Counted from the stretch's first letter, positions 10,074 to 24,069 are shown. The stretch is 64,000 nucleotides of DNA from Neoscytalidium dimidiatum (GCA_037367355.1 CM074698.1:3410001-3474000), one strand, 5' to 3'. Numbers and translations are program-made. Notes: generated by a model from the letters alone, not told the origin.

Positions 10074-13000
10074 TTATCCCACAACTAGCCTCATCATAGC
10101 CCCAAACGTCGCCTTAACGAAACTGCCTTCATAAAATACGTGCTGCGCGCTATGCTCCTGCGCCAAATTATGCGCAATCTCATGGCAAAACGCCTCCCAC
10201 CAAAACACGCCTGCCTCGCTCATCGCCTCGCCCGCGCCACCTTCAACGGCATCACGATGCAGCTTCAAAAAGTAATGATAATTAAAGAACAGCGCGCCAC
10301 CCTGATTGAATGCAATCGTACTGCTCGTCTCCTCGTAGAAGATGTTGAGCACGCCGGGAGTGTTCAGGTTGAAGACGCGCGCGCCGATGTTGGCGAGGAT
10401 GGCGGCGAAGGCGTCGATACCACGCAGGAACGCCGGGTCGGACGTCGGGATGGGCCGGATGGGATTGTTGGTCAGGTAGACGGTGATGTTGGTCTGCGGG
10501 TGCACGAACCAACGCGACAGGTCCTTCGACGTACTGCTGTCGCAGTACGAGCCGCGTGCCTCGTCGATCTCGCGCGTCTGCGTCGACGACTGCACGTGCG
10601 GCGAGTTGTGCGCGCGGCACTTTTGCAGAGCCGTATCGAGGTTGGCGCGGATATCGGTCGACATGTGGTTGGGGTCGCTGGGCTGGGGAGCGCCGCCGCT
10701 GCCGCCGCCGCTGCCGCCGCCGCTCCGTGTGGTGCTGGGGTCGGAGGTGGAAGAGCGGTTGCCGCTCGTCGTAAGGTTCTCGAAAGCCTTAGTGAAGTTG
10801 GACATGAACTTGCTGCGGCGGTTGTTGGCTGTTTCAGGGCTCGGTTGTCTCTCAATCTGATTATCAGTCACTTCATGTTCAGGCGAGTCAAAGGCGCCTG
10901 GCATCTTCGGCGTTGGCTTCTCAGGTGTCTTTGGTGGTACCTGACTGGCAGCAGCGTCAATGAGGGGAGGTTGATGTGGGGGCGGAACCGGTTGTTTCGG
11001 TGAGGTTGGCTCGGCGTATGGCGGCGGCGCGTTCGCAATCCGCTGCTTTTCTTCCTCAGCAAGCCTGGCCTCTTCAAGCGCCCGCTGTCTCTCCTTCCTC
11101 GCAAGAATTCGGTGTACATCGTAGCCCTTGTCCCGTAGGCGGCGCAGGCTATTGCCCAGAATCGTCTCCAGAATGAGCACTTCATGCTTCGGGTTCTGGC
11201 GTCTCAGAAGCAAAGGCACGAGTTCGCGACTGACTTCGTAGAAATCGAAGTCCGGACGGACATAAAGGGTGGTGGAAGTTTGGAACCGCGACCGTATTCT
11301 GAGAAGCCCAGCGCTTGTTTTCAATGATACGGGGCGCTTTCCTGGCAATTGGAGACGATGCGTCAGAGAAGAGACCATCTTAACGTCCAAATTTGACTCC
11401 AGCCACCTTGTGTCATGATGAATATGCTCCTTGCTGTAAGATACGAGGAAGATTGGGGTCCGTTCGACAATGAGTGCTTTCAGCGCAGCTGCCTTCGATT
11501 CTCCGCCAGGGATGGGATTTCCAGGGATCTTCTCAACTTGCACGCGGTCACTCAGCTTCTCTGCACCGAGGTGCATATAGAATTGCTCAAGTACCTCATC
11601 TTCAGGAGCAACCAGAAGGGAATTTCTGAAAACGCCGTAGTACTGCACGTTGTCTCGAATGACGATTTGCGATGCTGCAGCACTGACAAGAACTTGCTGA
11701 ATGGAGGGATCGTCAACCTCATCGTCGTCCTCGTCCAAAAGATGTTTTTCCTTCTCCTCAACAGCTTTCCCTTCTTGCTGTTCGTCCTTGAAAGCGAGCA
11801 GCACCGGTTTGCTCTTGAAGGCCGTCCACACACCCTTGTCTGACTTGAGCTCCCTCTCTTCGACTGCGAATTGTCTGAGCAAGTCCATGTATTTCGCAGC
11901 CTGTAGCTCCTGCAGAACTTTGCTTGGGTTTTCGATGACCATGCGAGCGAGCTCCAGTATTGTGGGCTGTTCTTTAGCACCGACGGTCTTTAGGAAAGCA
12001 TTTGCAATGCTGCCAAAGTCCACGAAGTTCAGGATCTTGCCAAATTCTTTGCTCTCACCGACAAAGCAAGTTTGAGGTGGAATATGTCGGACTCTCGTGG
12101 GATCTGCCGGGTTGACAAGCGGTACAATGGGCGATGTACCAAGTTCTTGAGCAATGGGGCGTTGGCTCTGGATATCAGCAATTCTGCCAGCCATGTATCC
12201 GAAATACAGAGCGGCATCCTGTTTGCTCTTGGGAGGGGACCGGATCAAACTACGTGCGCAGGCTTCTATTGGGGGATCTCGACGCACACCAAATATAGCG
12301 GCGTGTGGTTGAATATCGCGGCGAAGTATATTGTAGCCAAAGATCGATGCATCGGAGTTCGTTACGCAGTCGCACGGACGGACTAGGAAAGGAAATTGGA
12401 TGCCTTCGACGGGCAAAAGTTCTTTATCTGCTAGCGCCGCCGGAGGCACATTTTGCCACATCGCACGGTTTGACAAGAAATAGTGCATGATCGTCTCGTA
12501 GTGTTGAGCATCATTGACTTTCGCTGCGTAGGAGATCATGTCAATGACCTCAGTCCAGCTCGGAGCCTTACGCAAGCCCAATTCGCGAAGGAATTTGGCC
12601 TTAGGGTCAAGCGATCTGTATTCGGCGTTGGGTCGCCACTTTATGATTGGAAGTCCAAGTGCTCTGTTCTCTTTGCTGGGTTCGTAAATTTGCTGAAGCT
12701 TGTAAAGTCGCTTTACATCACCCCTAAAACCAGGATAATCTTCTACGGGCCAAATCTGTTTTTCAGCGAGAACACTGCGATCCTTTGCGGGAATAGAATC
12801 CCGAACATCTGTAAGATATTCAATGAGATCCATGTGACTCCATTTGGGCTGGTTATCTTGTGCAGATTTGCTCGGAGCAGCCAATAACCGAGTAAAAACG
12901 TAGTCCAGGTCGATCGTCTGGCGAAGACCCAAAGCCTCGAGGAATTTGGGCTTGAGTCCCGGGACCGTCAAGTTCGGAAGATCCTCAAACAACTTGACGT

Positions 13001-15385
13001 TGGGATGGTAGGTTTGTTGAGGGGTTTGCATACCATTCTTTGTTGGCATGACAGTGTGAGGCTGAAGTAGAGTTACCACCTCTGTTCTCTGGTGAGCTCT
13101 CAACTGATCCCACTGTTTTGAGATAACCTTGAGGACTTGAGTAGCGAATTCGGCATCTTTGGTGAGCGACTTTGTGCCATTCCGCTGGTTGAAATCTAGC
13201 AAATAGCGAAGCCATTCTTCTACTGGGAGCTCCGTCCAGCCGAAACCTTCTAATTGCGCTCGAGTGAAATCCTTCGTGTATTTTAGCGGCATGACGGAAT
13301 CCGGATACGGAAGCTCGGGTGGATATTTGGAGGCGTTGAGGTAGAAGTTGATGCTGCCCAGCGCGATAATAGTAGAGTCAGCCGTCAATACAGCTGCGTT
13401 AAAAAGGCGCTTAAGGTCGCTGGCATCGATCGTATCCGAATTCGACATTTGCGCCGTAAATTTGAGAAACTCCCGCATTTCGTCCTCGTTTAAAGGTTTG
13501 TTTTCCAGTCGTTGGACGATATCCTCAACCGTCAGGAAGAAGAGAATACGCCTCTTTAGAAGCTTGTCGATGAAATCCCAGCACTCGTCATTCAGTTCTT
13601 CTGGGACCATGGGAAGATCTTGGAGGAACTTGAGCTTCATAAGCGATACCCGAACGTTTTGACAGGGTAAAACGCCATTTGTTGATAGTATGTCTGCCTT
13701 TTTGGAAGCCCTCCAGAATCCCTCCTCCACACATCTACCCACAACTGCGGACGGGGTGGCTTCTCGAAGAGTCCATTGCTTCAATAACCGTACTGCATCC
13801 GGTGCAACCGTGGATATTTGGTCGGCCGACGGTTTTGATACGCCAGCTGTTGCAAGCTCCTTGGAGAGCTTGTCTTTAACAACGTCCATCCCGCGGTCGA
13901 ATGCCATTCTGCACGCGATACCAGCAATTTCTAGCATGGCTTCGTTCCAAGTTGAGACGTGGCGGTTTGATAAATCAATGCTCTCACGCTCCACGGTTGG
14001 GATAAGGGAGGGCGCGAAGATGTGGCACTGATAGCCGGTCGTCTGGCCAGTGGGAAATCCTATGAAGATACGGCCATGCTTAATTGGGAGCGCAGAGGCG
14101 AACAGATCAGAAGCTTTGTCTGCAGTAAGACCGGATGCATCTGTTATGGAACTTTCCAAGTCAGTGCTATCGGCAGTCAATATTGCCAGACGTGTTTGCT
14201 GAGGAGGAGGCTTCTTGGTGGCTCTGAGAAGCTCGCTGGACAGGATTCTCGGAACCTTCGTATTAATATTGACTGAGTTGATCCTCAGTGCAATGGTTGC
14301 TTGCGAGACACTGGCCACATCCTCGGCAACGGCTCTTTGCTTCGCTGCGGCCTGTTCTCTGGCAGCCTTCTGTTCTTGTTCTCTTTTGCTGGCTGTCCCT
14401 ATATTGAACCTTGCGAAGAACCCCTTGAAGCTTGGGACGGCTGGCATTGCTTCTTCGATTACTGGTTCCAGTGTAGGTTCTTGCCGATCCCAAGCTATAA
14501 CATTGGACCATTCCGCCTTAATGTTTGCTGTTTGGTGAGTGATCTCGCGTATCTCCATGAGTCCTTTCTCGGATTTCCTTCCAATGTGGCTTGGTATCGA
14601 AGTAGGCGCAGCAGCCGTTACGGATTTGGTGAGCTCTAGTATCTTGAAGTTATCCACATATAGTTCGATTGTCTGCAATGCAAGGAAAGTGAGACTAGTG
14701 GTCAGGAATTTGGATAGCTCGGAGAGATCAGGAACGGGCGAGGGAGTCACTTCGCCATTCTTGTCTGATGATTTCCGATAGTCCAAGATGAACCTGGTGC
14801 TATCTGAGGCCTGCTCAGCGGGCAAAGTCGAGGATTTGACTGCCAAAGTATTGCCCTTCCAGAAAAAAGCCACTGTTTAAAAATTAGTATGGGTAGCAGC
14901 AAGAAGTATTGAGAGCGGTAGAGAAACTCACTGGTCTTATTGCCGGATATCACAAAAGGCTCGTCACATTCGCTAAATACAGAGTAGAAACCAACTCCAA
15001 AAGCACCTATTTTGGTCTCGTCGGGGTTTCCCTCAGCGATACATCTCAACCGGGACCAGTCTGCATCAGTAAATGGTTTGCCGTTATTGGCGACGTCCAG
15101 GCTTCTTAAGGTATGGTTCTTGACAACGTGTCGGAGCAGCACAGACTGATCCTGAGTCTGTGGCAGAGGCACACGAACTGAGGGATCTGTTTCCAGCTTG
15201 ACAGTAGCTTTGGTTGCGCCAGCATCTGCGGCATTCTGAATAAGCTCCCTCAGAGTGGTGAACTCGGCGGAGTAACGGGCCAAGACCTTGTCGATCAAGG
15301 CACGTGTGTTGACGGTAACGGTGTCATCCTGCCCCTCCTGCATGGTCAGCTCGCGCATGCGAGCATAGTTGATGGATCCGGCCAT
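10074..15385 (-). CDS. Hsp90-type ATPase / DUF3684 protein with C-terminal zincin-like motif
   Basis: This is a 1750-residue protein. Exon 1 is 15385-14932 and exon 2 is 14872-10074; the 59-nt intron (GTGAGT...ACAG) splits an ATG codon. The first ~200 residues form a GHKL/Hsp90-type ATPase domain as in sacsin. The Asn box is ELIQNAADAGA (N51), followed by DVANNGKPF (97-105) and the glycine-rich IGAFGVGFYSVF (126-137). The long middle belongs to the fungal DUF3684 family, whose function is not established; a chaperone-like role is inference. A Gln/Lys/Arg-rich helix near the last quarter is followed by Pro-rich and GGGS-type linkers. The final ~150 residues carry HEIAHNLAQEH (about 1715-1725), a HExxHxxxxxH pattern like zinc metallopeptidases. 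The gene diverges from TRS120 across 972 bases. Confidence 0.88.
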
Positions 15386-16357
15386 TTTGGGATAGGTTTT
15401 GTAATCTGGCTGCGCGGCGGTGGCAACTTGGCAACCGTGTCAAATTCGCGGCAGCGAACGTGCCAGCAACTCAAAGTGCACGGAAGCCGCAGGTATCAAG
15501 AAGAATACAAGAGCAGAGCACGGGAGGCAGACATGGGGAGACTCTGCGGTGGTGAAAAGACAGCTGGAGAGGTGTCTAAGGGTCCAGCAAGGAGCAGTGG
15601 CGTAGGGAATGAGTAAGGAGCGGAGGAGAAGGAGATGGAACAGCCAAAGTAGGCGGCAGCGGTGTCGCGTAAACACTGCGCCACCGAGGCAGATCCGGGT
15701 GGGCGCTGCGACGGAGAGGGTCTGACAAGGCGCGGGATACGTTGGGGAAGGGTCCGGTCTGAGGCTGAAGAAGGAAGTGTATCAATCGGCGAAGTTAAGG
15801 CTAGAGCCGCGCACGAGTCACAGGCCGTAGATGCCTGGGGCTGCAAGGCTGCGTCTGCGCCCGACTGCCCAGTTGGCTGGCGCTAACCCGCCGGGGCATC
15901 CACGTCCGCCACCTCAGCGCTCAGCATTCCGCCCGCATGCAGTGCTGGCGGGGCCAAGACCAGCGCGCCGAAAAGAAAGCCCGCTCCGCCCACTCCTCGC
16001 TGTCCACGCACCGCCAGCCGCCGCCCCTGCGCCTGCCTGCCGCCCGGGCAAGAGCCACTCTCCGCCGCGACCGGGAGCCCCGCTGGCTTCGCTCCTTTCG
16101 GCCATCGCGTGTGCGCTCCCTGATGCTGCACCACCTCAAGCTTCACCCAGACCCTCTTCCCCCCTCTGCCTAATTTACCCGTTCTTCCCGGGCCACGCCA
16201 CCCGTCGACCAGGCTCACGGTCGCTGCATGCACCTAGTCGCCAACCAAGCAGGACCCATTTGCTCTGGCGCTGCCACGTGAACTCGGGTCCTGACCGCCA
16301 GCTTTGCTTCCTCTTATAACACGTTGGAGCCGGGCTTGAGTCACACCAGATGTCACT
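15386..16357. promoter_or_regulatory. Shared upstream region, DUF3684 gene and TRS120
   Basis: This is the divergent intergenic region. The TRS120 side (about 15880-16200) is very C-rich on the plus strand. I found no gene; the ORFs inside are GC-driven. A dedicated TATA box is not obvious for either gene, which fits housekeeping promoters. Confidence 0.45.
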
Positions 16358-19300
16358 ATGGCTGTTGATCCCTTCTCGCCCATTGCGCCTGCGCGCATAC
16401 GGGTGCTCCTGGTCCCCGCAGGGAAGATCAAGCGCTCGCGATTCATGACCTTTGTCGAGCGTCTGCAGCCTGAGAGCGCCATCCGCCTAGGAGATGTCAC
16501 TCCAGATCCGCGGCCGGATAGAAGTAGGCCGCCCCCAAACCGCTGTGCATCATGCACATCATGGATCAGATATACTAATGCCCACTGAAAGCCATGTTCT
16601 CGCCGCTGCGCAACCCGGATGGCATGTTACTGTACTACTTTACTACATCCATGCCTCCCGCTTCCTACATATCTCTGTCTCCTTTCGAACTATTCAGGGA
16701 GCCACTAATGGTTCTTGGCATTGCCGATGGCGAGGAGTACCAGGAAGCGTTGGACAACGAAACCGCCAATGCTGCCGAAGACAAGACTAATGTTGCTTTG
16801 AAGAGGGAGGAGCTGAACGAAGTCGTCGATGTCATGCGCGAGGAATATCCGCGCGCAGTAGTACACAAGCTCCTTTTGTTCGACAGCGGTCTTCCGTCTC
16901 TTCCGTCCTGGCTTCCGGAAGAGACGATGCTCGTGCCTCCTTTATCGGAATCTACCATGACAACCATGAAGACCGTGATGTGCGATCTCTCGTCGTTGCT
17001 GCTAGCCGAGATGACAGGGCTCGCGAGGTCATTACAAGCGTTGCCCGAGATCAGCATCTCATCCGGGCCTTCCTCTCCCAATCCTGGCAACCGATCACCC
17101 TTCTCGCTCGTCCGCCAGAGCTCCTTTGGCTTTGGTGCTGCAGAAAACTCTCTTTCTCGCTCAGGATCTCCTGCACAGCCCGTCCAGATTCAACAGCTAC
17201 AGAAACAGGAAGCTACAGGGAGGCGCGGTTCTCTAGGCCTGCGACTGAGTCCCCCGACGGAGAACCCGTCCCGCGCCATCACCCCACCTGAACTCTCCCC
17301 TGCTGAAGATCTTTCCAGCGGAAGATCTGGCGAAACAACCCCAACCGACTCGGCACCCACCCGCCCACGTGCGCTGCAGCGATTCTCGATCCAGGGATTT
17401 GGTTCCGGTAGCATGGAAGAAAAGGCTAGACTAAGCAATGCCTGCCGCCATGACCTTGTCGACGCCCAGGTCTGCCTGATGGCCGGCCATGTCCTTGAGG
17501 GTCTCAAAAGATCTCACGAAACGTTCCTCAAGGCAGAAATGTGCAACGAACACCTGGTCATGGCAAAGGCGTTAGAGCAAATGTTGATATGCTGTCTCAT
17601 ACTCGTCGGCCACGAGCAAGAGTTTGAGGTACGTCTCACTCCTTGTTTTTCCAGATATTTTGACTCTAACCAGAGCTTCGCAGATACCGACTTCTTGCAC
17701 ACCTGCTACGAAAGGCATGCCAGTCTCCGGAACTATTGCTAACGTCCTCGAGTGGATACCCGAGCTAACCTCTAGGATCATGGGCTTCTACAGGCTTTCT
17801 TTCAAAAGCGACTCAGGTCATTTGCTCACGCTGGTCGACGCAGAGAGCAAGATTCGAGTCTCCAATCTTCTTACAGCTATAGAACGTCTCGGCAAGACAT
17901 TCACGCCGAAGCAATTCTTGGAAAGGGTCGAGAGCCAGTCTGAAGATAAATCGCCCCCAGTAAAAGGAATCTCCACAAGAGTCGTCCACATCTCAAATAT
18001 CCTGTCTGAAGCGATAGACTCAGCCACATCATCTGCTGCCATCACAGACACGGAACGGGCGACAATATATGCAGAAGCGGCGGGATGTCTGGCCAAGTTG
18101 GGTCTTTCGCGAAAGCGGGCTTTCGTCGTGACGCTACTGATGGATATACTTGTTCCGGCTCTACTTCAGGCGCGGAAGCTTGGAGCAGCTGAGATGGGGA
18201 TCCACCCTGCAGCCGGCATGCTTTCCGGCGGTCTAGTCCAACCAAGCGACAAGAAGTATGGCGAGACCGTGTTCATCTTCTTGGAACAGTTCGTCCGAGA
18301 GTATGGCGTACAGGCGAGAAGCAGACTCGATGCACACATCGACGGTGGCTCGGAGCATCTTCGCTCGTACGGCAGCCTTGTACTGAAAGCAGAGGTGCTC
18401 CGGCGTTGTATTAATGTCTGCGAGGCTATGGCCGACCTTCAAGGAGTCTTGGACTTCTCATCCTCATTCCTTAGTATTATCGCACCTCAGGAGCCCCTTG
18501 AAGAGACGGATCCAGGCTTCAGGTGCCTCATGCCCAGAGAGGACCAGCACCGCCTTGTTCAAAATATCCACCGTTCTTTGGAGGCTGCGAAGGCGCTTGG
18601 AATGGAACAGACTGAGGCTACATTCTGGTATGATCATCTTGTTCACAGTGTCAAGTACGACTCAGAGCGCGCGGGCCGCGACTTGACCCTCCGGAAGAAC
18701 GTCTCAGCCGATGATTCACAGCAAAGAGCCAGATTTGAGCACCAGGCGTTTGGAGATAAAAACAAAGGCTCGGCGGTGGTGCCTTTGGTAGCAGGAGAGC
18801 CCAGCGAGTTCATCGTCACTCTACGCAACCCCTTCGCATTTCCTCTTGACGTTGAATCGATCAAGTTGGTATCGGCAAAAGGCGTAGAAATTGCCTGTCC
18901 CCCCAACTTGACTTACCAAATCCCTCCCTGCGCAGTGCAACCATTGAGGGTACCGGTCGTTGCGACCGTACCCGACGTTCACGACCTCGTAAAGCTACGC
19001 GTCAAGGTCCGTCAATGTCGGGAGAGAGACTTTGACGTCTCAGTCAGCCGGACAACCGTACAGGAAGTCGAAAAGATGAAAGAGGTAGGCCACAGTGTAG
19101 CAAAGACGAAGAAGAGCACGGAAACTTCAAGGCCCGGTACAGCTACGACGACGAGGCCAGTTTCCAGGGGCATGCCGGTTCTACCTTCGGTCACGGTAGT
19201 GCCGCAGCAGCCGAGCCTCGCCATCAAGACGAACCTCATCCAAGACACCCTTTCTCTCCTTGAGGGAGAGACAAAATCATTCAAGGTCACCGTTAGCCAT

Positions 19301-20596
19301 GACGAGAAGGATCGCCCCATCAAGGCGAACATCTTACATATGCTCGGACGCAACAACACTGTGGACATGCTAAGGATATCGAGAAGAAGCAGCAACCTCC
19401 CCTCACAGATATATGAACTTGGTCAAGACATCGGACGTGCCGAGTGGAAGTCTGGAGACTTCAAGCCATCCTCGGAGCTAGAACCAAACAAGACAATGAC
19501 TTTCACCGTGGATGTCTTTGGGGTACCGGGCCTCAATAAGGGAACCGTTGGTGTGGAATATGCTGCGGCAGACCAACCTCCGGAGCTAGGCGACTACTGG
19601 GTTACCAGCAGAGTGTCCCAGGAGATCGCAGTCACCGTTCAGCCGTCCGTTACAGCTTCACACTTCTCCATTCTCCCTGGGCGAGAAGCCGAGGAACATA
19701 TCGAAGCCAAGTTCCCCAATGCCGATCTGGACGACCACTTCGTTCTCGTCTTCGACTTCCTGAATATCTCTGATCGCGAGCTCAGCATCGAGGCCTGGTA
19801 CGACGATGCCAACATGCCCAGGCAACCCGTCCTCGAACTCACCAGCCGTTCCGACTTCCTCAAGCCCGGCCAAGCAAGCAGCATGGCCGTCCTCCTCCCC
19901 AAGATCTACCTCTCCTACTCGAACGACGCCATCCCTGCCGCCCAGGATCGTCAATTTGTCCTAACAGACACGCAACAGCTCTCGCGCGAGGAACGCATGT
20001 GCTTCTGGTACCGGCAGAAGCTGCTCCAGTGCCTGCAATGCCGCTGGCGCGACCGCACTGGCACGCGGCACGGCCTGGTCAACTGTGCAGCGCTGCAGCT
20101 GACGCCCGAGAGCGTTGGCTACATCATGTCGATTCTGTCCATCGGCATGAGCATCCCCAACGCGCAGCGCGCCGACTCGGCTCTCGACCCGGACACCACC
20201 ACGCTCGTCCTTAACGCCGACGCCCACCCAGCCCTCGCGACCACCGCCCTCCAGCCCCTCTACCTCCTGCGCCGCGGCGACACCGCCACCGTGCGCGTCG
20301 AGCTTCGCAACACAAGCGCCGCGGCGTACGCCTTCACCGTTGCGCCCGTTGTGCGCGTGCAGGCGCCCCATCTCGATCCGGATGACAGCATTCGCACCCG
20401 CGTCGCCCAGCAGCTGCTCGCGTGGGTGCGCGCCGTGCAGCTCGATCCGTACAAGACGGTCGTGCTCGAGAGCGACATCGTGGCGCCGTTCGGCGTTGCG
20501 CCGGGCTTCATCATCGAGCTAGGCCTAGAGGTCGCGGATGGACCCTTTCCAGCGAGCCATGTTGGCAGTTTGTGCTGTGTTCAGGTAATTGTGTGA
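16358..20596 (+). CDS. TRS120: TRAPPII subunit Trs120 (TRAPPC9)
   Basis: This is the Trs120 subunit of the TRAPPII complex, the guanine nucleotide exchange factor that acts at the late Golgi on Rab11/Ypt31-type GTPases. It has 1371 residues. Exons are 16358-16523, 16592-17628 and 17684-20596. Intron 1 has GTAGGC and a TACTAAT branch point, intron 2 has GTACGT and CTAAC, and both junctions keep frame. The N-terminus (M-A-V-D-P-F-S-P-I-A-P-A-R-I-R-V-L) and the following PSALSPFELFREPL-like region match fungal Trs120. A Ser/Pro-rich insert lies near residues 210-330. The C-terminal half is beta-rich, with several Ig/ASPM-like segments. The start is fixed by the conserved N-terminus. I am confident of the family; nothing looks broken. 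Confidence 0.92.
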
Positions 20597-23500
20597 GGGA
20601 TTGTGTGAAGGGCCGTGTATTATGTGAGAATCGTTCGAAAATGAAGGTCGGGTGCTGGGACTAGGTTTCATTTGGATTGATGGTTGCGCGTGGAATCTGG
20701 TATAACTGCCTGTTGGGTATGGATGGGGACAGACGTGTGTTTTCATGGCTGAAGCGAGATGGGAGACGGAATATGGGTGGCAATGAAGGGCTTTTGATGA
20801 TGTTTGGTTGCGAAGCATCGGATCTGCCCTGCTGGGCTTTTCTGACCTGTTGTACAGTAAAGTAGATGGCGTATCAGTTCGATCGGTAAATAGCCATTTC
20901 AGCATCGAAGAATCAAGGCTAACAAACTAGCACTGTGCTCCTTTGATAAGCGTTGGAACAAAACATGGAAAGCATTGGACGACCGAATCTACTTGTTCAT
21001 AGCACCCGTAAGGGACGGTCTGTGAACTTGAATGCACCTCATGGGACATTGGTCGCTGGACCCGAGGTTCTCGCATTCAATCCCGTATTTCCCCGTGCAC
21101 CATGGTCAGAAGACCTCTGACAAACCGCAAGCTTTGTCGCGCATTATCAGGCCGGCTTTCACATGCCAGGAAGTATGAGCGAAAGAAACGGCTGCCAGTA
21201 AGGTGGGAGGCAGCACAACACGGGGCAAGCTCTTGGCGGACGGCACAACGCGGGCAACTCATGCCGATCGTGACGGGCACGGGGTGCCGACGATGCCGTC
21301 CTGTGGAACTCGGGTATGCTGTGGAAATTCTAGCGTGGAAAATTCTTGCCCTGCTCCTTGGTGGCAGCCTCACTGTGCTGCCTTTGCCGGCGCATGCACA
21401 CCCCACTCCCCCAGAAAAGCCACAATGACCAACGATTTGACAAAAAAGGGAGATCGTACGCTAAATGCATAGTCGTACTGATCGGTCACCTGTTGTGTGG
21501 TCACGGCCTTCCTGAAGCAGATGTTCCGCGGCATGTGCAAATTCTTGGTCGATGTGTGCGAAGCAGGCCAGCTTCGAGGAGGGAAATGCTCCGGTACCGA
21601 TGACGCACAAGGCGCGAAATACTGCCACATATCATTTCTATTAAGTGACACCTGATTAATTGTACGAAACTGTCAATCAAGAGCCATAAGTCCTTGAAAA
21701 CTTTGTTGTGCAGCTCGTCTGCTAAATTCTGGCGAACCAATACAGGCAGCACGACTAAGCATTGGATTCGACCACCCAAGTCTATCAGCTGTGAAATAAT
21801 GAAAAGTTTGCTGACTACCATTGAATACCCTCAATTCCATCCTTGAAGAGTACAGTCATCGAGGTTGGCAGCTACCCTACTTTATCAGTTGATTGCTGCA
21901 GTGTAAGCGTACGGCTGCGGTGCATCGAAGACCACGCGGGGCCGCAACCGCCAATTGCGGCGCGATGATCTTGTTCAAACCAACTCGGAGATTGCTCCAA
22001 TCCCAGCGTTCTCATCTGTTATCTTACCCCTCTTTTCCTAAAACTTTCCAAATGAATTTCTCATCGTAAGCAAGTCTCTCAGTTAAATGATCTGTGATAT
22101 TGCCTTCAACTTTAACAAGGGAGTCATGATCCTGCGCCTGTCACAGCATTGACGCCAAATTCTCGTCGTCCTCAATGTATATATTACAACGGAAGGAACT
22201 TGATCTGTGAAGGTCATACAGATTCACATCCACGAGGATGGCGGCGGAGACTGTTGCCAACTCTTCTCCGTATGATAGCACTGAGCTGCGAGGATATGAA
22301 ACCCCCCCACATTTCTTTGCCTCAACTGCAGGTCTTCCCCTCATCGGAGTTGCATGAGCTCGTTCCTGCTGTGACGCAGAGTGATCCTTCCTTGCATCGA
22401 TAATGGAACTCCGTTCACAGCTCATAGCGTGATGCGTGCCACCACATCGAAGAAAGCATCCGATTGCGGAGAAAGCTGTATCCCAAAGGAAATTCTTACG
22501 CCACACGCGTAGGGCTTATCGAACCAGCGGTTGAGCCGCTTCCGGCTGTGGGTCCGGTGTATTTCTGGGCATCCTTGTTATGGTGGGGTGCTTGAGTGGT
22601 CAGTGTTCACGATGCCAACAGCGCACGATGCGCGTCCTTTTTTTTTCCCCGCCCCTCACGGACCGAGCGTCTGCCAGCTGGCCGAAGATGCCGAGTGGAA
22701 AAAGTCGCACGCTGGCAATGCTAGCCGGAGAAAAGGCGGCGAGAGCAGAATGGCGATGGACTTCGTGCCGCCACTCTCCTCGTTGCGGATATCGGTCCGG
22801 CTTGGAAGAAGGCAAAGGGGTCGATGATCGTTGCATTCACCTGGTCAGGCACCCGCTAATTCTTAGTTGACTGGGAGCTTTCATCAATCAGGCATTTCAG
22901 GCAAACGGAGGATGGGTACGCGCAGCGGTGGGAAAGCGGTGTCTGGGGCGGAGATTGATGAGATAAGATTTGCACATCAACGCATCGCTTCCCCGGGCGC
23001 GCTTGGACAAGTGTATTGATGCGCATCGGTGGCGTCAACGAGCAAGCTGTTTGATTATCGGGCGCTCTGACTCGCATTTATCCGTGCTGGAGGCTGCGGA
23101 TGGTGTGAAGGTAAGGAGACTGTGAGGCAGTCCTCACGCGTGGGCGAGGAATTGTTGAGGGCAATTCCCCAGGCGCTCAACAAAGTACCTGAGCAGCGGC
23201 GATCCTGCGTCGGGCCCCTGCCAGGCCCTGCAGAAGCGAGGGCGCGGAGTGGCCACGATGAGCCTAGCTCGGGCCCGAAAGCAGCGTGCCTCCTCGTCGC
23301 GGCTCCGAGCAGGCGGGCAGGCGGGCGGTAGGCACAAGACGACGTCCTGGCACGCAAAAAGCTGCTGCATCCATCGCGGTGCCTGCGAGAAGAGCCTCTG
23401 GGCCCGCCGCGACATCATCGTGCGCTGGTGGCTGCCCGCCACTTGCTGCGTGCCGGCCGCCATCGTGCTGTAGTGCCGTCGTGCCCTCACTTTCACATGC

Positions 23501-24033
23501 CACTGGCCCCCCCGCCGCGGACCCTGAGCGCAGCTAATCGTACCGCCTGGCTTGGTGACCGCCCGGAAAATGTTCGCGCGCAGCAGCCGCATCACCCAAG
23601 CACTGCATGTGCTACGGCATTGACTACCCCACGCCTGCGCTGAGCTTTGGCGGTCTGCTTCAGCCACTCCGCGCGGCCGGATATCTGCTTTGCGAATGAC
23701 GGGGCCTGTGTACTGCCTGTGGAGCGGGCTGGCGCAGCGGGATCGCCGAGCTGGCGGCGGAGAGAGCCAGCGCTGTCAATTTGCATTTTCGGCCGTGGCA
23801 ACGGGCAAACCGGCCACGGCCCATGGTCCATGGCCCATTGCCCGGCCGTCTGAGCTCAGCGGCCCCGGCTCGGCCTGCGGCTGGCTGTGCGGATGCAGAT
23901 GCGGGTGCTGTGCTGCGGTCTGCGAGCTGCGGGATGCTGCGCGCCTGAGCGCTGGGCAAGTCAGGCGGCGGACGTGCGGGATGGGTTTGGCGTGCGAGAA
24001 TGGCCGGGCGGAAGCACTCGCAGCAGCGCCTGT
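20597..24033. other. Gene-poor stretch between TRS120 and the desaturase
   Basis: This 3.4 kb interval has no gene I can support. The left part (20.6-22.5 kb) has average composition. The right part (22.6-24.0 kb) is GC-rich, with many overlapping ORFs on both strands (the longest is 183 codons, 23660-24211 -). Their peptides are low-complexity Ala/Arg/Pro, as expected by chance in GC-rich DNA. It probably includes distal promoter sequence of the desaturase gene. Confidence 0.4.
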
Positions 24034-24069
24034 GCCAGTGCCAGCGCCAGTGCCAGCGCCAGCGCCAGT
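24034..24069. repeat. Hexanucleotide repeat, 6 x GCCAGY
   Basis: Six consecutive 6-bp units alternate GCCAGT and GCCAGC, and further related bases flank them. It is non-coding as far as I can tell and lies about 450 bases upstream of the desaturase ATG. Confidence 0.8.

Noticed and set aside
10140..11003. 287-codon plus-strand frame over the DUF3684 C-terminus
   Set aside because: It is antisense to the Pro/Gly-rich linker region; its Ala/Arg/Val-rich peptide has no domain.
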